Source: Caulobacteraceae bacterium
GTDB taxonomy: Bacteria > Pseudomonadota > Alphaproteobacteria > Caulobacterales > Caulobacteraceae
Assembly (NCBI GenBank): GCA_947456005.1
Contig: CANGRP010000125.1
Span: forward strand, 1 to 7,734
DNA: 7,734 nucleotides
Direction: 5' to 3'
Below are positions 1-5,201 of this stretch, in pieces. Position 1 is the first letter of the stretch. Each line of letters begins with the position of its first letter. The notes below the pieces were generated by a model, which saw nothing but the letters and a program-made list of their open reading frames with translations, did no database searches and was not told the origin of the DNA. A program made the translations under genes and the position numbers.

Positions 1-144
1 CAGGAGGGAAACAGCCTCCAGGATATTGGTCTTGCCCGCCCCATTCGGCCCGGTCAGCACCACCATGCGGCCATCCAGCGGGATATCCGCCCGCTCGTAG
101 GAGCGGAAGTCCGTCAGGGACAGGCGTGTGAGGACCGAGCGCAC
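1..144 (-). CDS. recF: RecF, DNA replication/repair ATPase (N-terminal 48 codons, cut by window start)
   Basis: The reverse strand from a GTG at 142-144 reads VRSVLTRLSLTDFRSYERAD and continues through a Walker A loop, GPNGAGKT (residues 32-39), to the window edge. A short N-terminal beta strand with an FRSY/FRNY element followed by GPNGAGKTN is the typical start of RecF, an SMC-like ABC ATPase that helps RecO and RecR load RecA at gapped DNA. The start is well fixed: an in-frame TAG lies four codons upstream (154-156) and GTG is the only start codon between. The position directly downstream of dnaN, same strand and 52 bp apart, is the classic dnaN-recF arrangement and makes RecF far more likely than another SMC-like ATPase. 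No terminator is visible between the two genes, so they are probably cotranscribed. The Walker B and signature motifs lie outside the window. Confidence 0.93.
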   Translation of the reverse strand, partial: MRSVLTRLSLTDFRSYERADIPLDGRMVVLTGPNGAGKTNILEAVSLL

Positions 145-196
145 GGGCCCAGTCTATAGCCGCTTCGGAACGCCGGGGTGAGGGTCGATCGGCGCG

Positions 197-1315
197 TCAG
201 ACCCGCAGCGGCATGAGCACGTAGCGGACGTCGGGGTCGGTGGGATCCAGCACCAGGGCGGGGTCGTTCGGGCCGCCGAAACGGAACTCGGCCTGCTCGG
301 CGCTGATCTGGTCCGTCACATCCAGGAGATAACGGGCGTTGAAGGAGAGCTCGAACGCCTCGCCGTCGTAGTCGATCTCCAGCTCCTCGACGGCCTGGCC
401 CGCCTCCATGTTGCGGACCGTCAGGGTCAGCCGGCCCGCCTCGATGGACATCCGGACCGACCGGCTCTTCTCCGCCGAGATGGTGGCCACCCGGTCCACG
501 GCCCGGGCGAAGAGCTTGTTGTCGACCATCATGACCCGGTTGTTGTCCCGGGGGATGACACGGGCGTAGTCCGGAAAGCTGCCGTCGATGACCTTGGAGG
601 TCAGGGCCGCGCCGCCGAAGTCGAAGCGCACCTTCTGGGGGCTGACCGCGAGGTCGACGCTCTCGCCGGCGTCGTCGAGGAGGCGCCGGGCCTCACCGAT
701 GGTCTTGCGCGGCACGATGACGCCGGGCGCGCCCGCCGAACCTTCAGGCGCGGGCATTTCGGCCAGGGCCAGGCGGTGGCCGTCGGTGGCAACGGCGCGG
801 AGGCGGGGCAGGCCGCCCTCGGTGACCGTGTGCAGGTACAGGCCGTTCAGATAATAGCGCGTCTCCTCGGTGGAGATGGCGAAGCGGGTCCGGTCAATCA
901 GGCGGATCAGGTCGTTCACGTCCACGCCCACCCGGCCGGAAAGGCCGTCGGAGGACATGACCGGGAAGTCGCCGGCCGGAAGGACGGGAAGGCTGAACCG
1001 TGAGCGGCCGGCGGAGACGGACAGGCGGGGATCCTCGCCGGTCCAGGCCAGGGTGACCTCGGCGCCCTCGGGCAGCTTGCGGACGATCTCATAGAGGGTG
1101 TGGGCCGGGGCCGTGATCTGGCCGGCCTGCTCGACCCGGGCCTCGGCCTCGTCGATGATCTCCATGTCCAGGTCGGTGGCGGAGAAGCTGAGGCGACCGC
1201 GCTCGGCGGAAAGCAGGACATTGGAGAGGATCGGGATGGTGTTCCGGCGCTCCACCGCGCTCTGGACATGGCCCAGGGCTCTCAGCAGGGCGGCGCGCTC
1301 GATCGTCAGCTTCAT
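197..1315 (-). CDS. dnaN: DNA polymerase III subunit beta (sliding clamp)
   Basis: This 372-residue protein has the usual length of bacterial beta clamps. The clamp forms a head-to-tail dimeric ring around DNA that tethers polymerase III and other clamp-binding enzymes. It begins MKLTIERAALLRALGHVQSAVERRNTIPIL, the conserved first helix and RNTIPIL loop, and shows ATDLDMEI near residue 47, where E. coli has the similar ATDLEVEM. It ends YVLMPLRV, equivalent to the E. coli C-terminal MPMRL that contributes to the hydrophobic partner-binding cleft. Three clamp domains of about 120 residues can be placed at roughly 1-120, 125-245 and 248-372. The ATG start matches the family N-terminus, but no Shine-Dalgarno sequence is visible just upstream. 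grpE ends 108 bp upstream and recF starts 52 bp downstream on the same strand. The longer antisense frames over this gene are GC-rich shadows. Confidence 0.98.
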   Translation of the reverse strand: MKLTIERAALLRALGHVQSAVERRNTIPILSNVLLSAERGRLSFSATDLDMEIIDEAEARVEQAGQITAPAHTLYEIVRKLPEGAEVTLAWTGEDPRLSVSAGRSRFSLPVLPAGDFPVMSSDGLSGRVGVDVNDLIRLIDRTRFAISTEETRYYLNGLYLHTVTEGGLPRLRAVATDGHRLALAEMPAPEGSAGAPGVIVPRKTIGEARRLLDDAGESVDLAVSPQKVRFDFGGAALTSKVIDGSFPDYARVIPRDNNRVMMVDNKLFARAVDRVATISAEKSRSVRMSIEAGRLTLTVRNMEAGQAVEELEIDYDGEAFELSFNARYLLDVTDQISAEQAEFRFGGPNDPALVLDPTDPDVRYVLMPLRV

Positions 1316-1423
1316 CTGTCGGGTCCGGTGTGGGCCGGGGACGGGACCGGCCGCGCCGAATCCGCCCCGGGAGGTGGACTCCCGACTTTAATCATTTGTT
1401 GGGCTTAGGAAAGGGGTCCGGCG
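1316..1423 (-). promoter_or_regulatory. dnaN leader/promoter region with two GANTC sites and a short hairpin
   Basis: This is the 108-bp gap between the grpE stop and the dnaN start. Its grpE-proximal part (about 1385-1412) is AT-rich compared with its surroundings and is the likely promoter, although no good -35/-10 pair stands out. It holds two GANTC sequences 19 bp apart (GAATC 1358-1362 and GACTC 1377-1381); GANTC is the target of the cell-cycle methyltransferase CcrM in Caulobacterales. A small inverted repeat, CGGGAG at 1368-1373 and CTCCCG at 1379-1384, overlaps the second site. On the minus strand it is followed by G/C rather than T, so it does not look like a terminator for grpE. Calling this a promoter is inference from the gap length and composition. 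Confidence 0.4.
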
Positions 1424-2008
1424 TCAGGCCCGGGTGTCCAGATGAGCGCCCGGAGCCTCGCCCTCCGGGGCCGCGCCGCCGGAGTTGCGGGAGGCGACCA
1501 CGACCATGGCCGGACGCACCAGACGGCCCAGCAGCTCATAGCCGGGCTGCAGGCACTGGATCACCGCACCGGGGGCGAGGTCAGGGCTGTCCTGCTCCAT
1601 CATGGCCTGGTGGAGGTGCGGGTCGAACCGGGCGCCCGCCGCGGGGGTGACGGTCTTCAGCCCATTAGACTCAAAGGCGGCGAGGAGGGCCTTCTGGGTC
1701 ATCTCGACCCCGACCACGAAGTTGCGGACCCCGGCGTCTTCACCGGACGGCGGGGCGGCGAGGGCGCGCCCGAGGGTGTCGGCGACGCCGAGGAGGTCCC
1801 GGGCGAACTTCTGGATGGCGTAGGCGCGGGCGTCATTGGTCTCGCGCTCGGCGCGCCGCCGGACGTTCTCTGCATCTGCGGCGTAGCGGAGGACCTGTTC
1901 CTTCAGCGACGCGTTCTCGGCCGCCAGGGCCGCCTGGGCGTCGGAATCCTGGCCGCCAGGGGCGGTCGCCGGGGAGATCTCGTCTGGGGACTGGGGATGA
2001 TCGGACAT
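1424..2008 (-). CDS. grpE: GrpE, nucleotide exchange factor for DnaK
   Basis: This 194-residue protein matches GrpE, the homodimeric co-chaperone that releases ADP from DnaK and so resets the Hsp70 folding cycle in the cytoplasm. The N-terminal 25 residues are acidic and low in complexity. A long coiled-coil helix follows (about 28-75, containing ENVRRRAERE). The family signature is in the C-terminal beta domain: FDPHLHQAMM at 128-137, then PGAVIQCLQPGYELLGRLVRPAMVVVA to residue 172. The last 20 or so residues are a variable tail rich in Gly, Ala and Glu. The gene lies 67 bp downstream of hrcA on the same strand, the hrcA-grpE pair described in Caulobacter and many other bacteria. The ATG is preceded by AAGG about 12 bases upstream, a poorly spaced ribosome binding site, so the start is likely but not certain. 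Confidence 0.97.
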   Translation of the reverse strand: MSDHPQSPDEISPATAPGGQDSDAQAALAAENASLKEQVLRYAADAENVRRRAERETNDARAYAIQKFARDLLGVADTLGRALAAPPSGEDAGVRNFVVGVEMTQKALLAAFESNGLKTVTPAAGARFDPHLHQAMMEQDSPDLAPGAVIQCLQPGYELLGRLVRPAMVVVASRNSGGAAPEGEAPGAHLDTRA

Positions 2009-2075
2009 GTTTCACTCAACCTTGTGGACCCGGACGCCGGGAGCCGGGTGTCGCTCGCCGGGCCAGGGACTGGCT

Positions 2076-3143
2076 TCAGACCCCGGCCATCTGTGACAGC
2101 ACCTTGGCGGTATAGTCCACCAGGGGGATGACCCGGGCGTAGTTCAGCCGCGTCGGGCCGATCACGCCGATGGCGCCCAGCAGCTTCTTCTGGCCTGACA
2201 TATAGGGCGCGGCAATCACCGCGGAACCGGAAAGCGAGAAAAGACGGGTCTCGGCGCCAATGAAGATCCGTACGCCCTGGGCCTCGCGCACCCCGTCAAG
2301 CAGGCTGATCAGCTGCTCCTTCTGCTCCAGGTCGTCGAACAGCATGCGGACGCGCTCGAGGTCCTCAAGGGTCTCCCGGTCGGCCAGCAGGTTGGCCCGG
2401 CCCCGGACGATGAGCGCGCGGTCGCGCCCCTCGCCCCCGCCCCAGACGGCCAGGCCCTCCTCCACCAGGCGGGCCGCAGCGACGTCGAGCTGGCGGCGTG
2501 CGCGCTCCAGCTCCAGCCGAATGTCCTGACCCGCCTCGACCAGGGTCTTGCCGCGCATCCGGGCGTTGAGGAAGTCCGCCGCCTCCTGGAGGGCCGAAGG
2601 CGTCACCCCGGCGGCCAGCTGCATGAGGCGGTTCTCCACGACGCCGTCCTCGAAGACCATGACCGCCAGGGCCTGTCCGCCGCCGAGGGCGACGAACTCC
2701 ACATGCTTCACGCCGGCCTCGCGGACCGGGGCGACGACGATCCCGGCGCCTCCCGCCAGGCCCGACAGAAGGGCCGAGGCCTCGTTCAGCATGTCCTCGA
2801 AGGAGCGCCCGCGGCCGGCCAGGCGCTGCTCGATCTCCCGGCGGTCGCTGTCGCCTACGTCGCCGACCTCCATCAGGCCGTCGACAAAGAGGCGCAGGCC
2901 GGCATGGGTGGGCAGGCGGCCGGCGCTGATGTGCGGGGCGCCCAGCAGGCCCAGCTCGGTAAGGTCCTGCATGGTGTTGCGGATGGAGGCGGGGGACAGC
3001 TGCACCCCGCCCCGGGACAGGGTGCGCGACCCCACCGGCTCCCCGGTCTGGAGATAGGTCTCGACAACCCGGCGGAAGATGTCGCGGGCGCGGCTGTCGA
3101 GTTCGGCGAGGGAAGGTCCCCCGGGAAAAAACTGGCCGGTCAC
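2076..3143 (-). CDS. hrcA: HrcA, heat-inducible transcription repressor
   Basis: HrcA is the repressor that binds CIRCE operators (TTAGCACTC-N9-GAGTGCTAA) in front of groESL and related chaperone genes and is kept active by GroEL. With the GTG start at 3141-3143 it has 355 residues, close to the family's usual 340-350. The N-terminal winged-helix domain (about 13-85) contains the conserved LSPASIRNTMQDLTELGLL and HISAGRLPTHAGLRLFVD. The centre is the GAF-like HrcA domain with GGAGIVVAPVRE and KHVEFVALGG. The C-terminus carries LGAIGVIGPTRLNYARVIPLVDYTAKVL. The frame stays open far upstream, antisense to rph, but the start is best placed at the GTG giving VTGQFFPGGPSLAELD: I recall Caulobacter HrcA beginning similarly, and AGGGA lies 10 bases upstream. 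No CIRCE element is visible upstream, so autoregulation through CIRCE is not supported here. Confidence 0.95.
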   Translation of the reverse strand: MTGQFFPGGPSLAELDSRARDIFRRVVETYLQTGEPVGSRTLSRGGVQLSPASIRNTMQDLTELGLLGAPHISAGRLPTHAGLRLFVDGLMEVGDVGDSDRREIEQRLAGRGRSFEDMLNEASALLSGLAGGAGIVVAPVREAGVKHVEFVALGGGQALAVMVFEDGVVENRLMQLAAGVTPSALQEAADFLNARMRGKTLVEAGQDIRLELERARRQLDVAAARLVEEGLAVWGGGEGRDRALIVRGRANLLADRETLEDLERVRMLFDDLEQKEQLISLLDGVREAQGVRIFIGAETRLFSLSGSAVIAAPYMSGQKKLLGAIGVIGPTRLNYARVIPLVDYTAKVLSQMAGV

Positions 3144-3258
3144 GGTCTGGCGATCCCTGTTTCCGGTCGGGCATGGACGCAGGCCCTGAGTTGCAGGATA
3201 AGCACCCACCCCGCCGGCGCAAGGCGCCGAACCTCTTCCCCTGAATCGAGCCTCCTCC
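3144..3258. promoter_or_regulatory. Divergent hrcA / rph intergenic region
   Basis: These 115 bp must hold the promoters for hrcA-grpE (leftward) and rph (rightward), because the two genes diverge here. On the minus strand, TTGCGC and a GCTTATCC element 13 bases downstream loosely resemble the short-spaced housekeeping promoters of Caulobacter, but the match is weak. A compact palindrome with arms CGGCGC (3215-3220) and GCGCCG (3224-3229) around AAG sits in the middle, and one GANTC site (GAATC, 3243-3247) lies 12 bp before the rph ATG. No CIRCE repeat and no clear Shine-Dalgarno sequence for rph are seen. The role is inferred from gene orientation. Confidence 0.4.
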
Positions 3259-3984
3259 ATGACCGCCAAGCGACCCTTCGACCGCGCCGCCGACAGCCTG
3301 AGGGCCGTGACCCTGGAGACGGGCGTCAACCGGTATGCGGAGGGCTCGTGCCTGGTCGCCTTCGGGCATACCCGGGTCCTTGTGACCGCCAGCGTCGAGG
3401 AGCGCGTCCCGCCCTTCCTGCGCGGGCGCGGCCAGGGCTGGGTCACCGCCGAGTACGGCATGCTGCCCCGCGCCACCCACACCCGCGGCCGGCGGGAGGC
3501 CGCCGAGGGCAAGCAGTCGGGACGGACCCAGGAGATCCAGAGGCTGATCGGCCGGTCCCTTCGGGCGGTGGTGGACATGGCGGCCCTGGGCGAACGACAG
3601 ATCTCCCTCGACTGCGACGTGATCCAGGCGGACGGCGGCACCCGGACGGCGGCCATCACCGGGGCCTGGGTGGCCCTGAGGCAGGCGACCGACATGCTGG
3701 TCCGCGAGGGGGTGATCGCCCGCTCGCCCCTGCTGGACCAGGTGGCGGCCGTGTCCTGCGGGGTTTGTCAGGGGGTTCCGGTCCTGGACCTCGAGTACGA
3801 GGAGGACTCCAACGCCGAGGCCGACGCGAACTTCGTGCTGACGGGGGCGGGCGACATTGTCGAGATCCAGGCCACCGGAGAGAAGCGCGGCTTCACCCGT
3901 GCGGAGTTCGAAGCCCTGTTCGGCCTGGCGGAGAAGGGGATTTCAGAGCTCTTCGCCCTTCAGAGGGCGGCGGCGGCGGCCTGA
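3259..3984 (+). CDS. rph: Ribonuclease PH
   Basis: This 241-residue protein is a full-length RNase PH, the phosphorolytic 3'-5' exoribonuclease that trims tRNA precursor 3' ends using inorganic phosphate and works as a hexamer. It opens with RAVTLETGVNRYAEGSCLVAFG. It contains SGRTQEIQRLIGRSLRA (R89 corresponds to the catalytic arginine numbered 86 in the Bacillus enzyme), then DCDVIQADGGTRTAA with the phosphate-binding GTR at 127-129, and LDLEYEEDSNAEADANFV with D183 and D189 at the spacing of the conserved active-site aspartates. All the key residues I can check are present, so it should be active, unlike the frameshifted rph of E. coli K-12. The ATG start agrees with the family N-terminus, though no Shine-Dalgarno is visible. 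In related genomes rph typically neighbours hrcA and rdgB; here a three-gene block separates it from rdgB. Confidence 0.97.
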   Translation: MTAKRPFDRAADSLRAVTLETGVNRYAEGSCLVAFGHTRVLVTASVEERVPPFLRGRGQGWVTAEYGMLPRATHTRGRREAAEGKQSGRTQEIQRLIGRSLRAVVDMAALGERQISLDCDVIQADGGTRTAAITGAWVALRQATDMLVREGVIARSPLLDQVAAVSCGVCQGVPVLDLEYEEDSNAEADANFVLTGAGDIVEIQATGEKRGFTRAEFEALFGLAEKGISELFALQRAAAAA

Positions 3985-3994
3985 GCCGGATAGA

Positions 3995-4029
3995 GGGAAC
4001 GGGCGACTCCGGAGGGGCCGCCCGTTCCC
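3995..4029. terminator. Hairpin between convergent genes, possible bidirectional terminator
   Basis: An exact 11-bp inverted repeat, GGGAACGGGCG (3995-4005) and CGCCCGTTCCC (4019-4029), encloses a 13-base loop that itself contains the palindrome CTCCGGAG. It starts 11 bp after the rph stop and lies between rph and the convergent small gene ending at 4079. The stem is strong, but neither strand has a proper T-tract after it: the plus strand continues GCGCCGG, the minus strand TCTATCC. It may act as a terminator or as an mRNA 3'-end stabiliser on either side. Confidence 0.55.
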
Positions 4030-4078
4030 GCGCCGGTCCGCCGTCGGGAGAGACAGCGACGGCCGGCGGATTCCGCGA

Positions 4079-4234
4079 TCAGAAGCGGGCGTTCAGGAGG
4101 TGGCGGAAGGCGGCCGGCGAGACCCGTCCGATTTCCTCGGCGAACGGCATCATCAGGCCGTCGAGAAAGGCCTCGAGCCGGCGCAGGAGGCCTTCGAAGA
4201 AGGGGATGTCGCGGATGTCCAGGACATGAGCCAT
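4079..4234 (-). CDS. Unrecognised 51-residue small protein
   Basis: The protein reads MAHVLDIRDIPFFEGLLRRL, then EAFLDGLMMPFAEEIGRVSP and AAFRHLLNARF. I do not recognise a family. The start is chosen because a perfect AAGGAG (4241-4246) lies 6 bases before this ATG, one of the best ribosome binding sites in the window; the same frame stays open for 34 more codons to an ATG at 4336, but that extension has no such support. There is no signal peptide and no convincing membrane span. Residues 10-30 could form an amphipathic helix with F, L and M on one face and R, E and D on the other, which would suit binding to a surface or partner. It is the last gene of the minus-strand block after the HTH gene, with a 121-bp gap holding elaborate repeats. 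Coding status is inferred from the ribosome binding site, the regulatory region and the uninterrupted frame. Confidence 0.6.
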   Translation of the reverse strand: MAHVLDIRDIPFFEGLLRRLEAFLDGLMMPFAEEIGRVSPAAFRHLLNARF

Positions 4235-4245
4235 GGGAAGCTCCT

Positions 4246-4275
4246 TGTGCAATGCAACAAATGTTGCGGTGCACA
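4246..4275. repeat. Nested palindrome, candidate operator over the small-gene promoter
   Basis: Two nested inverted repeats share one centre between 4260 and 4261. The outer arms are TGTGCA (4246-4251) and TGCACA (4270-4275); the inner arms are GCAACA (4254-4259) and TGTTGC (4262-4267). Only the two bases between the arms on each side (AT and GG) and the central AA break the symmetry. The element covers the predicted transcription start and overlaps the predicted -10 of the 51-residue gene, the usual position for a repressor operator. Its edge touches the first base of the AAGGAG ribosome binding site, so an RNA hairpin role is also possible in a longer transcript. Confidence 0.7.
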
Positions 4276-4300
4276 TAGTCCCGTGCGCCCGGCCACGCAA
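4272..4300 (-). promoter_or_regulatory. Predicted promoter of the 51-residue gene
   Basis: On the minus strand, TTGCGT (4295-4300) is followed after exactly 17 bases by TATGTG (4272-4277). Each hexamer matches only three of six positions of the sigma-70 consensus, but the spacing is ideal. The implied start near 4265 leaves a leader of about 30 bases ending in a good AAGGAG. The prediction rests on spacing and position more than on the match. Confidence 0.35.
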
Positions 4301-4327
4301 GGTCCGCAGGGCGCCTGAGGGGCCCAA

Positions 4328-4339
4328 TTGTTGCATTGC
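4328..4339. repeat. Second copy of the operator-like motif (12 bp, inverted)
   Basis: TTGTTGCATTGC here is the exact reverse complement of GCAATGCAACAA at 4249-4260, inside the palindrome. The two copies are 79 bp apart and flank the predicted promoter of the 51-residue gene. An exact 12-bp repeat at this distance in GC-rich DNA is unlikely by chance. It could be an auxiliary site for the same DNA-binding protein, about 63-74 bp upstream of the predicted transcription start and just downstream of the HTH gene stop. Confidence 0.6.
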
Positions 4340-4355
4340 GGCGACACCCGTCGGC

Positions 4356-4559
4356 TCAGGGCTCCCAGGTCATGAGGTCGGCCGGCTGGCAGGCGAGCTC
4401 GCGGCACAGGGCGTCGAGGGTCGAGAACCTCAGGGCGCGGGCGTCCCCCGCCTTGAGGATGGCCAGGTTGGCTGCGGAGATCCCCGTCCGGTCGGACAGT
4501 TCCTCAAGGGACATCCGGCGCGCAACCAGGAGCCGGTCAAGATGAAGGCGGACCGGCAT
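4356..4559 (-). CDS. Small Cro/C1-type HTH regulator (YozG-like)
   Basis: This 67-residue protein is essentially one helix-turn-helix domain: LDRLLVARRMSLEELSDRTGISAANLAILKAGDARALRFSTLDALCRELACQPADLM. The ISAANLAILKAG stretch (about 27-38), followed by RFSTLDALCRELACQPADL, is the hallmark of the short XRE-family proteins related to Bacillus YozG. These are commonly encoded beside DUF2975 membrane proteins, as here. Its ATG overlaps the DUF2975 stop by one base (TGATG, 4557-4561), so translation is probably coupled. There is no ligand-binding domain, so any sensing would have to come from the membrane partner or elsewhere. It is a candidate to bind its own promoter upstream of the DUF2975 gene or the repeats just downstream, but nothing in the sequence proves either. 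Confidence 0.92.
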   Translation of the reverse strand: MPVRLHLDRLLVARRMSLEELSDRTGISAANLAILKAGDARALRFSTLDALCRELACQPADLMTWEP

Positions 4560-5098
4560 CAGATGGTCAGTTCCGCTTCACGCCGAAGCCGCGCGCCCTC
4601 GCGGAAGACCTCGGCGAGGACGACCACCACCAGAATGGAGAACCAGGCGGTCAGGGACAGGTTGGGCCGGTCCGGCGCGGCCTGGGGCGGAAGGAGGGCG
4701 CCAAGGGTCCAGACCGCGTAGCGGACCATCTCCAGCCAGGCGAGCCCGACAGCGACAACCCGGAGCCGGGTGACATTGTCCGGATGGAACGGGTCGCCCG
4801 CCTTGAGGGTGGCGAAGATCCTGCGCAGGCTGCTGACGATCGCCAGGACGCCGCCGACAAAGAGGACTGCGGTTCCCATCCTGGCCAGGACCACGGCCCA
4901 GGCCTGCAGTCGGTCCAGGCCGTCGTAGCGGACCTGCTGGGCGAAGGGCATGTCCGGGTTGAAGGCGGCGAGAACCCCGTAAAGCAGGCCTGCGGCGAGG
5001 ACGGCGAGGGTCACGAGCAGGAAGACCCAGACGACGTCCAGGACCGCCTTCATGAAGCTGGAGAGCGAACCCGGCCCCAGGGTTCTCATGATCGGCAT
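4559..5098 (-). CDS. DUF2975 four-helix membrane protein
   Basis: From the ATG at 5096-5098 this is a 179-residue inner-membrane protein with four predicted transmembrane helices (about 18-45, 67-90, 114-137 and 148-163). Between helices 2 and 3 lies GDPFHPDNVTRLRVVAVG, the conserved cytoplasmic-loop motif of DUF2975 proteins. The C-terminus ends LAEVFREGARLRREAELTI, also family-typical. The molecular function of DUF2975 is unknown to me; the constant partner is a small HTH protein, encoded here immediately downstream with a one-base stop/start overlap. Three in-frame ATGs could serve as start (5128, 5098 and 5089 as first base). I prefer 5098 because a GGGGGC sits about 8 bases before it, while the one at 5128 has AGGG too close. 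The divergent neighbour is rdgB. It has the same high GC as the core genes. Confidence 0.88.
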   Translation of the reverse strand: MPIMRTLGPGSLSSFMKAVLDVVWVFLLVTLAVLAAGLLYGVLAAFNPDMPFAQQVRYDGLDRLQAWAVVLARMGTAVLFVGGVLAIVSSLRRIFATLKAGDPFHPDNVTRLRVVAVGLAWLEMVRYAVWTLGALLPPQAAPDRPNLSLTAWFSILVVVVLAEVFREGARLRREAELTI

Positions 5099-5128
5099 AT
5101 CGGCGCCCCCGGTTCCGTTCCGCCTCAT

Positions 5129-5201
5129 CCGCCCTTATGTCGCGTCCTCCGCAGTTTTCGCGTTAAAATACGGTAATGGCCCGCCGGCCGGGGAGCGACT
5201 C
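5129..5201. promoter_or_regulatory. Divergent DUF2975 / rdgB promoter region with rdgB ribosome binding site
   Basis: This gap contains the only clearly AT-rich patch nearby (about 5155-5177). On the plus strand TAAAAT (5164-5169) matches five of six bases of a sigma-70 -10 element, although no convincing -35 is seen; it would start rdgB transcription near 5176. GGGGAG (5190-5195), 6 bases before the ATG at 5202, is the ribosome binding site that sets the rdgB start. On the minus strand CATAAG (5134-5139) could be a -10 for the DUF2975 gene; a start near 5127 would favour the downstream ATGs of that gene. Confidence 0.45.

Noticed and set aside
3191..3205. DnaA-box-like TTATCC on the minus strand in the hrcA-rph gap
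   Set aside because: Only six of nine bases agree with TTATCCACA and there is no cluster of such sites, so an origin or DnaA control is not supported.
3144..3695. Extension of the hrcA frame by 184 codons antisense to rph
   Set aside because: HrcA family length and N-terminus fit the GTG at 3141-3143. The extension lies mostly opposite rph and has no family resemblance, so it is an open shadow of GC-rich coding DNA.
2703..4229. 508-codon plus-strand open frame across hrcA and rph
   Set aside because: It overlaps two well-identified genes in other frames and its translation is low-complexity Gly/Arg/Ala/Pro with no recognisable domain.
4235..4336. 34-codon N-terminal extension of the 51-residue protein
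   Set aside because: It would run through the palindrome and the predicted promoter and lacks a ribosome binding site, whereas the inner ATG has AAGGAG at ideal spacing.
5163..5177. Possible CtrA site (TTAA, seven bases, TAAT) before rdgB
   Set aside because: Only one half matches the TTAA-N7-TTAA consensus. The stretch is better explained as a -10 element in an AT-rich promoter.
5052..5201. Upstream extension of rdgB by 50 codons
   Set aside because: It overlaps the start of the divergent DUF2975 gene and the promoter gap. The ATG at 5202 has a good ribosome binding site and gives normal RdgB length.
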